DNA from: JANYHH01 sp965249745
GTDB lineage: Bacteria; Deinococcota; Deinococci; Deinococcales; JAAFIG01
DNA length: 64,000 nucleotides
Reading direction: 5' to 3'
NCBI GenBank assembly: GCA_965249745.1
Contig: OZ252252.1
Coordinates: forward strand, 3,782,001 to 3,846,000
Part shown: positions 16,320 to 25,152 of the stretch, in pieces
How positions within the stretch are numbered: position 1 is the first letter of the stretch
Layout: each line of letters opens with the position of its first letter
Translations under genes and position numbers: made by a program
The notes under the pieces: model-generated
The model's input: only the letters and a program-made list of their open reading frames with translations
What the model was told of the DNA's origin: nothing
Databases searched by the model: none

Positions 16320-17168
16320 ATGAAACTCTTGCGATACGGCGAAACAGGCAAAGAGAAACCCGGCATTCTGGACTCGAGCGCGAACATCCGCGATCTCTCG
16401 AGCATTATTCCCGATCTAAACGGCGCTGCTTTATCTGACTCGAGCTTGGAGCGATTGAAGCAATTCGATCTCGAGACGCTGCCAGTTGTGCAGGGCAACC
16501 CTCGAGTCGGGGCGTGCGTGGGAGGCGTCGGGAAGTTCATTTGTATCGGCTTGAATTACCGTCAGCACGCGCTCGAGACAAACGCGAGCATTCCCACTGA
16601 ACCGATTCTTTTCCTGAAAGCCACCTCGAGCATTGGGGGCGCGAACGACGATGTTTGGATTCCTCGAGGGAGCGTTAAAACCGATTGGGAGGTCGAACTG
16701 GGCGTGGTGATCGGCAACGCCGCTAAGCATGTCTCGAAAGAAACAGCGCTCGAGTACGTGGCTGGGTACTGCGTCATCAACGACCTTTCAGAGCGCGAGT
16801 ATCAGTTGGAGCGCGGCGGGCAGTGGGATAAGGGCAAGGGCTGCGATACCTTCGGTCCGATTGGACCGTACCTCGTGACCAAAGACGAGATTCCAGATCC
16901 GCAGAACCTAAAGCTTTGGCTCGAGGTGGACGGGCTGCGCTATCAGGACTCGAGCACGGCGGACATGATTTTCGGCGTGGCGGAGTTGGTGGCGTATCTC
17001 AGCCAGTTTTTCACGTTGCATCCGGGCGATGTCATCAGCACGGGCACGCCGCAGGGCGTGGGATTGGGGATGAAACCCCCGAAGTATCTCGAGGCGGGTC
17101 AGACGATGCGGTTAGGGATTGACGGTCTGGGTGAGCAGGTTCAGCGCGTTGTTGCGGAGGGTGCATAG
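16320..17168 (+). CDS. Fumarylacetoacetate hydrolase family protein, probable 2,4-diketo-3-deoxy-L-fuconate hydrolase
   Basis: A 282-aa protein with the FAH-superfamily metal site (DWEVELGVVIG and the acidic NDLSERE region), the oxyanion/substrate segments KGCDTFGPIGPYLV and DVISTGTPQGVG, and the GLNYRQHALET entry motif. In known pathways this enzyme cuts 2,4-diketo-3-deoxy-L-fuconate into pyruvate and L-lactate. GAGAGG precedes ATG 16320. Its position directly after the dehydratase and dehydrogenase strongly supports the role; a rhamnonate-derived substrate is the main alternative. Confidence 0.82.
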   Translation: MKLLRYGETGKEKPGILDSSANIRDLSSIIPDLNGAALSDSSLERLKQFDLETLPVVQGNPRVGACVGGVGKFICIGLNYRQHALETNASIPTEPILFLKATSSIGGANDDVWIPRGSVKTDWEVELGVVIGNAAKHVSKETALEYVAGYCVINDLSEREYQLERGGQWDKGKGCDTFGPIGPYLVTKDEIPDPQNLKLWLEVDGLRYQDSSTADMIFGVAELVAYLSQFFTLHPGDVISTGTPQGVGLGMKPPKYLEAGQTMRLGIDGLGEQVQRVVAEGA

Positions 17169-17171
17169 ACC

Positions 17172-20100
17172 GTGTTGACGATCCCCAAACCCATTTCGCA
17201 CGCCGCACTCTTAGAGCGCTTCAAATCGCCACCAGGGGAGTACGCGCCGATCTCGTTTTATTTCTGGAACGGCGAAGCCCTGACCCGCGAGCGCCTGTCG
17301 TGGCAACTCGAGCAGGTCAGAGCACAGGGCATCATGGGCACGATTGTCAGTTACATCCATCAGCCTGATGACCGCCTCGATCCGGGCGATCCGCCCGTGT
17401 TCTCCGAGGATTGGTGGGCACTGTTCACCTGGTTTATCGCGGAATCCAAGCGCTTGGGAATGCGCGTCGGGGTGCAGGATTACGGCATCATCAACCCGAC
17501 CCTCGAGGCGCTCGCCTGCGAGCATCCAGCCCTGCGGGGCGGTACGCTTTGCCACATCAGCGCACGGGGATCGAATGGCGACACGGTTCGACTCGAGCTG
17601 CCTGCTGATGCCGAGGTCGTTGCGCTGCGGGCGTATCCGACGCACGGCGATGCGTTGGAACTCGAGACTTCGATTGACCTGTTGGTTGATGGTTCCCCGT
17701 CCTCGGCCCGATTCGAATGGATCGCCCCCGCCGGGTTCTGGACGGTCGTCGCGGTCTGCAACCGCGCCAGCGGCTTCAATCCGTTGCACCCGGAGTCCGG
17801 CGCTCGAGCCATCGAGCGCTTGTACGCGCCGTTCGCCGCGCGATGCGGGGACGAGTTGGGGCGGACGCTCGATGTCTTTTTCCAAGACGAACTCGATTTT
17901 GGCAACCGCCAGCCGCGCTGGTCAGCGCAGGTTTCGCAAGCCTTCTTCAATCGCAAAGGCTACCGCCTCGAGCCTGAACTCGCGGCGCTGTGGTTTGATC
18001 TGGGACCGCGCACCGCGAAGCTGCGAATTGATTACGCCGATGTGGTGACGGCGCTGACCGAGGAGGGCTACTTCCGCCCCGTCTTCGAGTGGCACGAGCG
18101 CCACGGGACGCTCTTCGGGCACGACAACCTCGGGCGCGGCAACGTTGCTGAAAGCCTATCAGCCTACGGGGACGCGTTCCGCACGATGCGCTGGTTCTCC
18201 GCGCCCGGCTGCGACGACCCGCACTTACACGAAGACCGGCGGTTCATGGGCTTCAAAGTCAACAGCTCTATCGCCCATCTCTATGGGCGACCCCGCGTCT
18301 GGAACGAGGGTTTTTACGGCAGCGGCTGGGGCGTGACGCCCGCGCAACTGCTCGCGGCGCTGAACGAAGATTTCGCCTACGGCGCGACGCTCTTTAATCC
18401 GCACGCGCTGTACTACACGACGCTCGGCGGCTGGTGGGAGTGGGCCCCGCCCGACTTTCATTTTCGCCAGCCGTACTGGACGATGACCGCGCCACTGTGG
18501 GCCTACGTCACGCGGCTGAGCATGATGCTCTCGAGCGGCCATCACCGCTGCGATATCGCCATGCTGTACCCGAGTACCGATCTCGAGGCGGGTTTCGAGG
18601 GCGCACCGGAGGCGGCTGCCAGTCTGGGACGGCGACTCTGCGACACTGGAACGGACTTCGATTTCCTAGACTTCGAATCGCTCGAGCGGGCCACGGTGGA
18701 TGGGAACACCCTGCGCGTGTCCGGTGAACAGTACCGTGCGCTGATTTTTCCGGCGGTGCGGGCAGTTCGCTTCTCGAGCCTTGAAAAGGCGCTCGCCTTC
18801 AAACGCGCCGGTGGCTTGGTAGTCGCGCTGGGCTGCGTGCCCGTGTGCAGCGACCGCGCCGGACGCGAAGATGCCGTTCTGAACGCTATGCTCGAGGAAC
18901 TCTTCGCGGAGTCCGGTGTGGCGGCAGACGATGCGGCCGTCAGCGCTCGGCTGGACGCACGCCTCGAGCGTGACTTTGTACCGGACGCATCTGACCTGTG
19001 CGTTTTGCACCGCGTTATTGATGGTTTGGACGCGTACTACATCTTCAACCGCAGTTCAACGCGCCGGGCGGTCGCGCCGCTGTTTTGTGCGCTCGGACGT
19101 GCGGAACTGTGGGACGCGTGGACGGGTGGGGCCACCCCCGCGCTCGGCTGCCGCGTGACTGGCCCCTATCAGCGCGTCCCGTTGACCCTCGAGCCGTTCG
19201 AGGGTCAGTTGGTGGTTTTCGACCAAAGCCGAGCGGCTGAATTCCAGGCTGATTCGTCTTGGACGACAGCAAAAACTCTGATGCTGGACGGGTTGTGGGA
19301 GACGGAGATCAGGCCCTTACTCGATAACCGCTACGGAGATTTTCGATTGCCCGCCAAAGCTGAAGGCGTCCAGCCGGCCCTGCGAAGGTTTCGCTACGCC
19401 GAAGCGGCCGCAACCGAGGACTTGTCAGCGCCACAACTCGAGGACGAGTCGTGGCCCGAAGTGCTGATTGACCACGGACCGCGCTTCTGGCGGCTCGAGG
19501 CCGTTGCGCCCGATGAGGATTTGGAGGCCCTAGAGCGGGTGTTAGGGGCGCTCGAGCGGATTGATCCAAACCAGCCGGTTGAACTGAACGGACTCAGGCT
19601 GAAGTGGACGCCGTACGCGTTCTCGGAGCGGCTCGGGATTGCGGGCGATCCACTGCTGAGCCACTGGCTGACGGGTCCGCACGGACTCAAGGGACACGTG
19701 GCTGACGAATTTCTGGATGTCAGCGAGCTTGAGCTGAACCCGGCTCGAGCGGGTTGGCAGGTTTATCTCTGGACGACCTTCAAAGGTGGTGAGGACGCAC
19801 ACCTGATCGTCAAAAGCCGTGCCGCGTGTCGCGTCTGGATCGGTAACGAAGCGGTCTTCGAGCAGCCTCACAGCCTCGGTGCGGCTCACTTCGCCCCGTG
19901 GGGCATCCCCGATTACAGCGCTCCGCTGCACAGCCTCAAGCTTCAACCCGAGTCCGGTCGCCAACGCCTGCTCGTGCGGCTGACCTTGGAGCCACAGCAG
20001 CGCACCCGCGCCCTCGTGGTCGTCAAGGCTCCAAGCCCAGATCAAACCCGTCAGCCGCTCGAGTCGCCGTGGTTCGCGGGAAACGCGGCGCACTTCGATC

Positions 20101-20756
20101 ACCGTCCCACCGACCCGCCTGAAACCGCGTGGTTTCGCCTCACCGCTCCACCGGGGGCGGCGCGGCTTGCCGTCAATGTGCGCGGGTCATTGCGGGCGTG
20201 GCTGGGCGGTCAACCGCTCGAGATCAGCCAGGAACAGCCAGCGGCTGACGGCTCGAGGGCGTATGCGCTGCGCGTTCCCGTACCGCACCAGCAAGCGGCG
20301 AAACTGGCTTTACGGGTCGAACCGGACGCTGGCTGCTCTGGAGGCGCGGTTCTGTCGAGCGCCGTCTCCGTCGAGAGCCAACGCGGTCTCGCCGCGCTCG
20401 GCGCATGGTCGGACTGCGGGCTGGAATCGTACTCCGGGGGCGTAAGTTACTCGAGGCGCGTGAACCTAGAACCGCTCGCGCTGGGGCAACGGCTCGAGTT
20501 GAAGCTCGGTCGAGTCGTCGCAGCCGCGCGGGTCACGATCAATGGCAGAGAAGCGGGTGTGGTGCTGGCTGCGCCGTGGAGCCTCGAGATCACCGATTTC
20601 GTGCAATCCGGCGAGAACACGATTGAGATTCTGGTCGCCAACACGGTCGCCAATGTCTTTGCGGACACGCCATCGCCGTACGTGGACGGTGCACAGCAGG
20701 ACGCGGGATTGTTTGGCCCTGTGCAACTGGTGTGGCTGAAGATGTCGCAAGCGTGA
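17172..20756 (+). CDS. Large glycoside hydrolase, GH106-like (alpha-L-rhamnosidase type)
   Basis: An 1194-aa protein. The first 650 residues resemble GH106-type rhamnosidases: an ISFYFWNG opening, LEQVRAQGIMGTIVSY, a GMRVGVQDYGI strand, VWNEGFYGSGWGVTP carrying a likely catalytic acid, and PYWTMTAPLWAYVTRLSMMLSSG leading to DIAMLYPSTD. The C-terminal half contains beta-sandwich domains, the last like a GH2-type sugar-binding domain (LELKLGRVVAAARVTINGRE and ENTIEILVANTVAN). No signal peptide is seen, so it may act on imported oligosaccharides. The start is GTG 17172, three bases after the hydrolase stop. The exact linkage cannot be read from sequence. Confidence 0.7.
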   Translation: MLTIPKPISHAALLERFKSPPGEYAPISFYFWNGEALTRERLSWQLEQVRAQGIMGTIVSYIHQPDDRLDPGDPPVFSEDWWALFTWFIAESKRLGMRVGVQDYGIINPTLEALACEHPALRGGTLCHISARGSNGDTVRLELPADAEVVALRAYPTHGDALELETSIDLLVDGSPSSARFEWIAPAGFWTVVAVCNRASGFNPLHPESGARAIERLYAPFAARCGDELGRTLDVFFQDELDFGNRQPRWSAQVSQAFFNRKGYRLEPELAALWFDLGPRTAKLRIDYADVVTALTEEGYFRPVFEWHERHGTLFGHDNLGRGNVAESLSAYGDAFRTMRWFSAPGCDDPHLHEDRRFMGFKVNSSIAHLYGRPRVWNEGFYGSGWGVTPAQLLAALNEDFAYGATLFNPHALYYTTLGGWWEWAPPDFHFRQPYWTMTAPLWAYVTRLSMMLSSGHHRCDIAMLYPSTDLEAGFEGAPEAAASLGRRLCDTGTDFDFLDFESLERATVDGNTLRVSGEQYRALIFPAVRAVRFSSLEKALAFKRAGGLVVALGCVPVCSDRAGREDAVLNAMLEELFAESGVAADDAAVSARLDARLERDFVPDASDLCVLHRVIDGLDAYYIFNRSSTRRAVAPLFCALGRAELWDAWTGGATPALGCRVTGPYQRVPLTLEPFEGQLVVFDQSRAAEFQADSSWTTAKTLMLDGLWETEIRPLLDNRYGDFRLPAKAEGVQPALRRFRYAEAAATEDLSAPQLEDESWPEVLIDHGPRFWRLEAVAPDEDLEALERVLGALERIDPNQPVELNGLRLKWTPYAFSERLGIAGDPLLSHWLTGPHGLKGHVADEFLDVSELELNPARAGWQVYLWTTFKGGEDAHLIVKSRAACRVWIGNEAVFEQPHSLGAAHFAPWGIPDYSAPLHSLKLQPESGRQRLLVRLTLEPQQRTRALVVVKAPSPDQTRQPLESPWFAGNAAHFDHRPTDPPETAWFRLTAPPGAARLAVNVRGSLRAWLGGQPLEISQEQPAADGSRAYALRVPVPHQQAAKLALRVEPDAGCSGGAVLSSAVSVESQRGLAALGAWSDCGLESYSGGVSYSRRVNLEPLALGQRLELKLGRVVAAARVTINGREAGVVLAAPWSLEITDFVQSGENTIEILVANTVANVFADTPSPYVDGAQQDAGLFGPVQLVWLKMSQA

Positions 20757-20760
20757 AACG

Positions 20761-20796
20761 CCCAACACAAAACCGCTGTAACGGTTTCGTGTTGGG
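20761..20796 (+). terminator. Stem-loop terminator after the GH106-like gene
   Basis: CCCAACACAAAACCG and CGGTTTCGTGTTGGG pair over 15 positions with one A-C mismatch around a six-base loop, four bases beyond the TGA of the long glycosidase gene. The following T tract is weak (TTGAGCATTCCTC). It is the natural end of the fucose operon. Confidence 0.65.
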
Positions 20797-20978
20797 TTGA
20801 GCATTCCTCGTTCGGTAGGGCATCTTTGATCTCAAACAAACTCGGTACGCACTCGGAAAAACCTCGAGCCGTACACGAAGCTGGACTCGAGCTATGCTTA
20901 AACACGCCTGATGACTTGGCTTGAACCAAGAGACTTCACCGTTCCAAACAGGTTTTTCTCGAAGCATTCAGAAAGCAC

Positions 20979-21205
20979 TAGACTTCTTGCATAAGTCGCT
21001 GCTGTTCTCCCTCTCCCTACCGGGAGAGGGTCGGGGTGAGGGGTGAGCGCAGCGAATGCACTTTCATTTGAATCTCGAGGCTAACGTCAAGTTCAAGGGC
21101 AACTCGCGTCACGCCCATGCGTGCAAGGCACGACCGCCCCCCTCACCCGCCTGCGGCGGTATCGAACGCAGGGAGAGGCGAAAGAACACTTATGCAAGAG
21201 GTCTA
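20979..21205. mobile_element. 227-bp MITE-like element with 18-bp terminal inverted repeats
   Basis: The ends TAGACTTCTTGCATAAGT (20979-20996) and ACTTATGCAAGAGGTCTA (21188-21205) are inverted copies with one mismatch. If TA is the target duplication, the repeat proper is 16 bp. The interior holds no transposase; it contains an imperfect CTCTCCC/GGGAGAG hairpin and a CCCCTCACCC...GGGAGAGGCGA block that is also present in other gaps of this window. TA duplications with such ends suggest mobilisation by an IS630- or IS5-type transposase elsewhere in the genome. Confidence 0.65.
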
Positions 21206-21321
21206 CTGTAAATCGCTTGTATGACAGCATTCTCGAGATTTGGACAACACGCATCATCTGTGTTTTAGCCGGGAGATACTGAGCGCAGTACCAGTTTGCG
21301 GTTCGTTGAAGAAGCGTTTCA

Positions 21322-22200
21322 TCACAGCAACCGCGATTGCTCGCGAAAGGTCTGCGGTGACTGCCCGACGACGCGCTTGAACAGCTTAGAGAAATGAAAC
21401 GGGTCAACGAAACCGACCTGAGCCGCGATCTCGTGGATCGGGCGTCTCGAGCTGCGAAGCAGGCGCTTGGCTTCCGCGACGCGTAGACCTGTTACAAAGC
21501 GGCTCGGTGAGGTTGCCATGCAGCGCTTGAACAGGCGATGGACGCTTGCCGGGCTGCAATCGGCGACACCTGCCAGCACCTCTACGGTCAGCGGCTGCTC
21601 GAGGTGGGTGCTGATGTATTCCAGTATTTGTTGCAATGGTTCTGGGATATGGGTTGACGCAGTGGACTGCTGATGGATCGCCGTGCTGATTTCCTCTAAG
21701 AGCAGTTGCGCCAAGGATCGCATCGCTCGTTCTGTAGGCGCTGAACCGATGAAGCGCTCAACGATGTAGCGGGACAGCAGACGCAGTGATGGCGCGTGCG
21801 CCAACGAACCCCGTTTGATGCCCTCGAGTTCGCTCCAATGCCAGTCTGAGCGGCGCTCAGACCGTGCCAGTGCGTCATTGGGAGTGTGCGAAACGGCAAA
21901 CTCGATTGTTTGCAGGCGGTCGTAATGCGGGATCAAGTGAACCCCGCCAACCCGAAAAGGCTGCTCGGCGGCGGCTTCGTAGACGATCTCGCGTCCCCAC
22001 GGAAGAAACACGAAATCGTCAGCCTCGAGCGCGATCCACCCCCCGTTGACGCGCACTCGCCCAGAGCCGCTCACGACCCACAACAGCATTCGACTTTCGA
22101 CGCGAGCGTTGACGATGCGTTCACCCGCACCGAACTGAAACCAGTTGGCGAGGGCGATCACTGGATCGGGGCGTGCTGGCTGCTTGATAGAAATATCCAT
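21322..22200 (-). CDS. AraC family transcriptional regulator
   Basis: A 292-aa regulator with a cupin-type sensing domain (about residues 10-110; VVSGSGRVRVNGGWIALEADDF) and a C-terminal AraC double helix-turn-helix (about 190-290; VEVLAGVADCSPASVHRLFKRC and IHEIAAQVGFVDPFHFSKLFKR). ATG 22200 is chosen because the upstream in-frame extension would run through the start region of the divergent PhyH gene. Only 54 bp separate the two start codons, so it very probably controls that oxygenase gene. Confidence 0.85.
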   Translation of the reverse strand: MDISIKQPARPDPVIALANWFQFGAGERIVNARVESRMLLWVVSGSGRVRVNGGWIALEADDFVFLPWGREIVYEAAAEQPFRVGGVHLIPHYDRLQTIEFAVSHTPNDALARSERRSDWHWSELEGIKRGSLAHAPSLRLLSRYIVERFIGSAPTERAMRSLAQLLLEEISTAIHQQSTASTHIPEPLQQILEYISTHLEQPLTVEVLAGVADCSPASVHRLFKRCMATSPSRFVTGLRVAEAKRLLRSSRRPIHEIAAQVGFVDPFHFSKLFKRVVGQSPQTFREQSRLL

Positions 22201-22254
22201 GGGACGACAGGTTGAGCTATGGTCAGCGCACTCTACAAAATCTATCGTAAGGGC

Positions 22255-23193
22255 ATGACAAACCAACCCGCCATCGCCACGAAGAGCGCCGAATTCGTTG
22301 ACTCGATACCGCTCTTAAAGAACCCCGCAGTCCTGCGGGCACGGGCGCTCGAGGACGGCTATCTATTTTTTCGCGGACTCCTGCCGGTCGCGGACGTATT
22401 GGCGTTGCGGGAGGAGTTTCTTGCGGTGGTGGAACGTCACGGCTGGCGCACGCCGGGGCAGGACGCTCTGGGCGACCGTGTCGAAAAAACAGTTATTGAC
22501 CGAGTGAGTGATGCTGAGATGCGTCTGGATATTGGCGTCAGCATCGCCGCCTACGACGATGTGCAACGCCTCGAGCGCTTCCATCGCTTGCCGCATCACC
22601 CAAAGCTACTCAAGTTATTCAGTACGCTGTTTGATCGCACGCCGTTCGTCCATCCGCGCCACATCGCCCGTATGGCGACACCGCACCGCAGCCTGGTTCC
22701 AACGCCGATTCACCAGGATTTCCCACTCATTCAGGGCAGTCAAAACACGTGGACGTGTTGGTTCCCACTCGGTGACTGCCCACGCGAATTGGGGGGACTG
22801 AGTATTTTGCGCGGTTCGCATCGCAATGGCTACCTGCCCGTCAGGACGGCCTCTGGAGCGGGTGGACTCGAGGCGCAACTCTGCGAGGGTGAGACCGATT
22901 GGCTCGAGACGGATTACCGCTGCGGCGACGTGCTGATCTTTCCGTGCTTCACCGTCCACCGGGCGCTGCGGGCCACGTTGACCGACCGCATCCGGTTGTC
23001 GCTCGATGTACGTTACCAGCCGGACGATGAGCCAATCGAGGCGAAATCGCTCCTGCCGCACTGCGATCTACCGTGGGAGGAGATTTACGCCGGTTGGAAA
23101 AGCAGTGAATTTCAGTATTACTGGAAGTCACTGAACCTCGAGCCTAGCCCGTGGAACGAGGCGTTGTTTCAGCCCGGCACGCGCATCTGCTGA
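22255..23193 (+). CDS. Phytanoyl-CoA dioxygenase (PhyH) family protein
   Basis: A 312-aa Fe(II)/2-oxoglutarate-dependent oxygenase homologue. The iron-binding HxD is H153-Q-D155 (PIHQDFPL) and the distal histidine is H235 (CFTVHRA), followed by an arginine (DRIRLSLDVRYQ) that can hold 2-oxoglutarate. SILRGSHRNGYLPV is the usual core strand. ATG 22255 has TAAGGG upstream; the earlier in-frame start at 22219 crowds the divergent AraC gene. The substrate is unknown. The next SDR gene is convergent, and a bidirectional terminator lies between them. Confidence 0.82.
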   Translation: MTNQPAIATKSAEFVDSIPLLKNPAVLRARALEDGYLFFRGLLPVADVLALREEFLAVVERHGWRTPGQDALGDRVEKTVIDRVSDAEMRLDIGVSIAAYDDVQRLERFHRLPHHPKLLKLFSTLFDRTPFVHPRHIARMATPHRSLVPTPIHQDFPLIQGSQNTWTCWFPLGDCPRELGGLSILRGSHRNGYLPVRTASGAGGLEAQLCEGETDWLETDYRCGDVLIFPCFTVHRALRATLTDRIRLSLDVRYQPDDEPIEAKSLLPHCDLPWEEIYAGWKSSEFQYYWKSLNLEPSPWNEALFQPGTRIC

Positions 23194-23230
23194 ACTTCGT
23201 AATCGCTTTGGCTTTCGCTAAAAACACTGT

Positions 23231-23262
23231 CCAGGGCAGCAATTTGGAAATTGCTGCCCTGG
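23231..23262. terminator. Strong bidirectional intrinsic terminator
   Basis: CCAGGGCAGCAATTT and AAATTGCTGCCCTGG form a perfect 15-bp stem with a GG loop. ATTGTTTTGTTCT follows on the plus strand, and ACAGTGTTTTT follows on the minus strand. It separates the convergent PhyH and SDR genes. Confidence 0.88.
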
Positions 23263-23286
23263 ATTGTTTTGTTCTGAAATAACCAC

Positions 23287-24078
23287 CTACCCTTGGTTGA
23301 AGGTTGCCGTGCAGCCGCCGTCCACAGTCACGATAGACCCGGTCATAAACGAACTTTCTTCGGACGCCAAGAACACGGCGACTCGAGCGATCTCCTGCGC
23401 CTGGGCTTGCCGCCCGATGGGTTGCCGGGCTGCGTTTGCCTCGCGGCGAGCGTTCGCGGCCGCCGACTGCGCGGGCGGCAGCGAGGCTCGATGTCCGCCC
23501 ATATCGGTGTCCACGTACCCAGGGCAGATGGCGTTGATGCGAACGCCGTGCGGGCCGTAATCCACCGCCAGTTGCCGGGTCAGGTTGACGACACCCGCCT
23601 TGGACGCGCAGTACGCCCCGGCGAGCGGTGCGCCGATCAGCCCGTAGGTCGAGGCGATGTTGACGATCACCCCACCGGGCATCAGGTGTGGGAGCGCGTG
23701 TTTGGCGCACAGAAACGGACCCCGCAGGTTCACGGCGATCACCCGGTCCCAGGCTTCCAGCTCGAGTTCGTGGATCAGCGCCGAACCGCCGGAGATGCCC
23801 GCGTTATTGACCAAGACATCCAGCCGCCCGAATCGCTGCAAGGTTTTTTCGACCAGCCGACTGACCTGGATGGGATCGGACACGTCGCAGGGTACGAAGG
23901 CTGATTCGCCCCCGGCGGCGACGATCTCGGCGGCGGTCACGTCTCCTCTTTCAACTTGCACGTCGGAGACGATCACGCGAGCGCCCGCCGCGCCCATGCC
24001 GAGCGCGATGGCGCGCCCGATGCCGCCTGCCGAACCGGTGACGATGCAGACCTTGCCGCTTAATCTGGAGTCGTTCAT
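23287..24078 (-). CDS. SDR family oxidoreductase
   Basis: A 263-aa short-chain dehydrogenase with TGSAGGIG, NNAG, catalytic YCASK and a C-terminal VDGGC. ATG 24078 follows GGAGACTCGC; the longer frame to 24168 has no family similarity. An insertion rich in alanine and arginine lies before the C-terminal PIGR segment (about residues 200-220), where substrate loops vary. It converges on the PhyH gene and diverges from the asparaginase-like gene. The substrate is not predictable; a sugar or hydroxy acid is likely in this setting. Confidence 0.8.
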   Translation of the reverse strand: MNDSRLSGKVCIVTGSAGGIGRAIALGMGAAGARVIVSDVQVERGDVTAAEIVAAGGESAFVPCDVSDPIQVSRLVEKTLQRFGRLDVLVNNAGISGGSALIHELELEAWDRVIAVNLRGPFLCAKHALPHLMPGGVIVNIASTYGLIGAPLAGAYCASKAGVVNLTRQLAVDYGPHGVRINAICPGYVDTDMGGHRASLPPAQSAAANARREANAARQPIGRQAQAQEIARVAVFLASEESSFMTGSIVTVDGGCTATFNQG

Positions 24079-24181
24079 GCGAGTCTCCTCTGCCAATCTC
24101 GAGCCGCAACGCTCGAGGGTATTTTTGAGTTGATGGGCGTGGCGGCCGTAGGATCGGTCCAGATTCAATAAGGAGTGTTCT

Positions 24182-25111
24182 ATGGCTGAACCTGTGCTGG
24201 CGATTCACGGCGGTTGCGGCGCGATCCCGAAAGCGGAACTGACCCCGGACGCCGACCGAGCCGCCAGAGCCGCGTTGAAACGGTCGCTCGAGGTTGGGTA
24301 CGCGGTGCTCGCGGCGGGTGGTCCGGCCGTGGACGCGATCACCGAGGCGATCGCGGTGATGGAGGACGACTCCAGTTTCAACGCGGGTTTTGGTGCGGCC
24401 TTCAACCGTGACGGTCGCCACGAGCTGGATGCCTCGCTGATGGACGGCGCGACCGGGCGGGCTGGAGCGGTCGCGGGTACCAGCCGGATTCGCAACCCGG
24501 TGCGGGTCGTGCGGCGGTTAATGGAGGTCTCCGATCCGCTGTTGCTGATCGCCGACGCCGCCGATGCCTGGGCGCTTGAGAACGGGTTTGCGACTGTAGA
24601 AAACACGTATTTCTCTACCGATGCCCGCCGTGAAGCGCTGGACCGAATGCTAGAGCGTGAACGGATTGGGAATCTGGCGGCGGCCTCGGAGCGCGACCGG
24701 CACGGCACGGTCGGCGCGGTGGCGCTGGATGCCCACGGCAATTTGGCAGCGGCCACCTCGACCGGCGGGTACACCGCCAAACCCGTCGGGCGGGTCGGTG
24801 ACACACCGATCATCGGCGCGGGAACCTGGGCGGACAATCGCACCTGCGCGGTCTCTGGCACGGGCAAGGGCGAGCTGTTCATTCGCCTCGCCTTTGGACA
24901 CGAGCTTCACGCACGAATGCTGTACCGGGGCGAGTCGCTCGAGGCGGCGGCGGGGAGTTTGATTCACGGTGAGCTGGCCGCCCTCGGCGGTGGCGCGGGG
25001 GCCTGCGCCGTGGACCGCGAGGGCAATGTGACGCTGCCGTACAACACGGAAGGCATGTACCGGGGCTGGATTCGCCGCGCGGGCCTGTACTTGGCGATTC
25101 ACGAGGACTGA
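24182..25111 (+). CDS. Isoaspartyl peptidase/L-asparaginase family Ntn-hydrolase
   Basis: A 309-aa precursor of the IaaA/plant-type asparaginase family. Cleavage should occur before T176 in RHGTVGAVALD, producing alpha and beta chains with T176 as N-terminal nucleophile. IHGGCGAIP at the start, FNAGFGAAFNRDG and AAATSTGGYTAKP are family hallmarks. AAGGAGTG precedes ATG 24182. It converges on an M32 carboxypeptidase gene, so a role in peptide or amide-nitrogen recycling fits. Confidence 0.85.
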   Translation: MAEPVLAIHGGCGAIPKAELTPDADRAARAALKRSLEVGYAVLAAGGPAVDAITEAIAVMEDDSSFNAGFGAAFNRDGRHELDASLMDGATGRAGAVAGTSRIRNPVRVVRRLMEVSDPLLLIADAADAWALENGFATVENTYFSTDARREALDRMLERERIGNLAAASERDRHGTVGAVALDAHGNLAAATSTGGYTAKPVGRVGDTPIIGAGTWADNRTCAVSGTGKGELFIRLAFGHELHARMLYRGESLEAAAGSLIHGELAALGGGAGACAVDREGNVTLPYNTEGMYRGWIRRAGLYLAIHED

Positions 25112-25152
25112 CGCGACAGTGCAACCGCCGCTCAACATTGCCGCTTAGGTCG

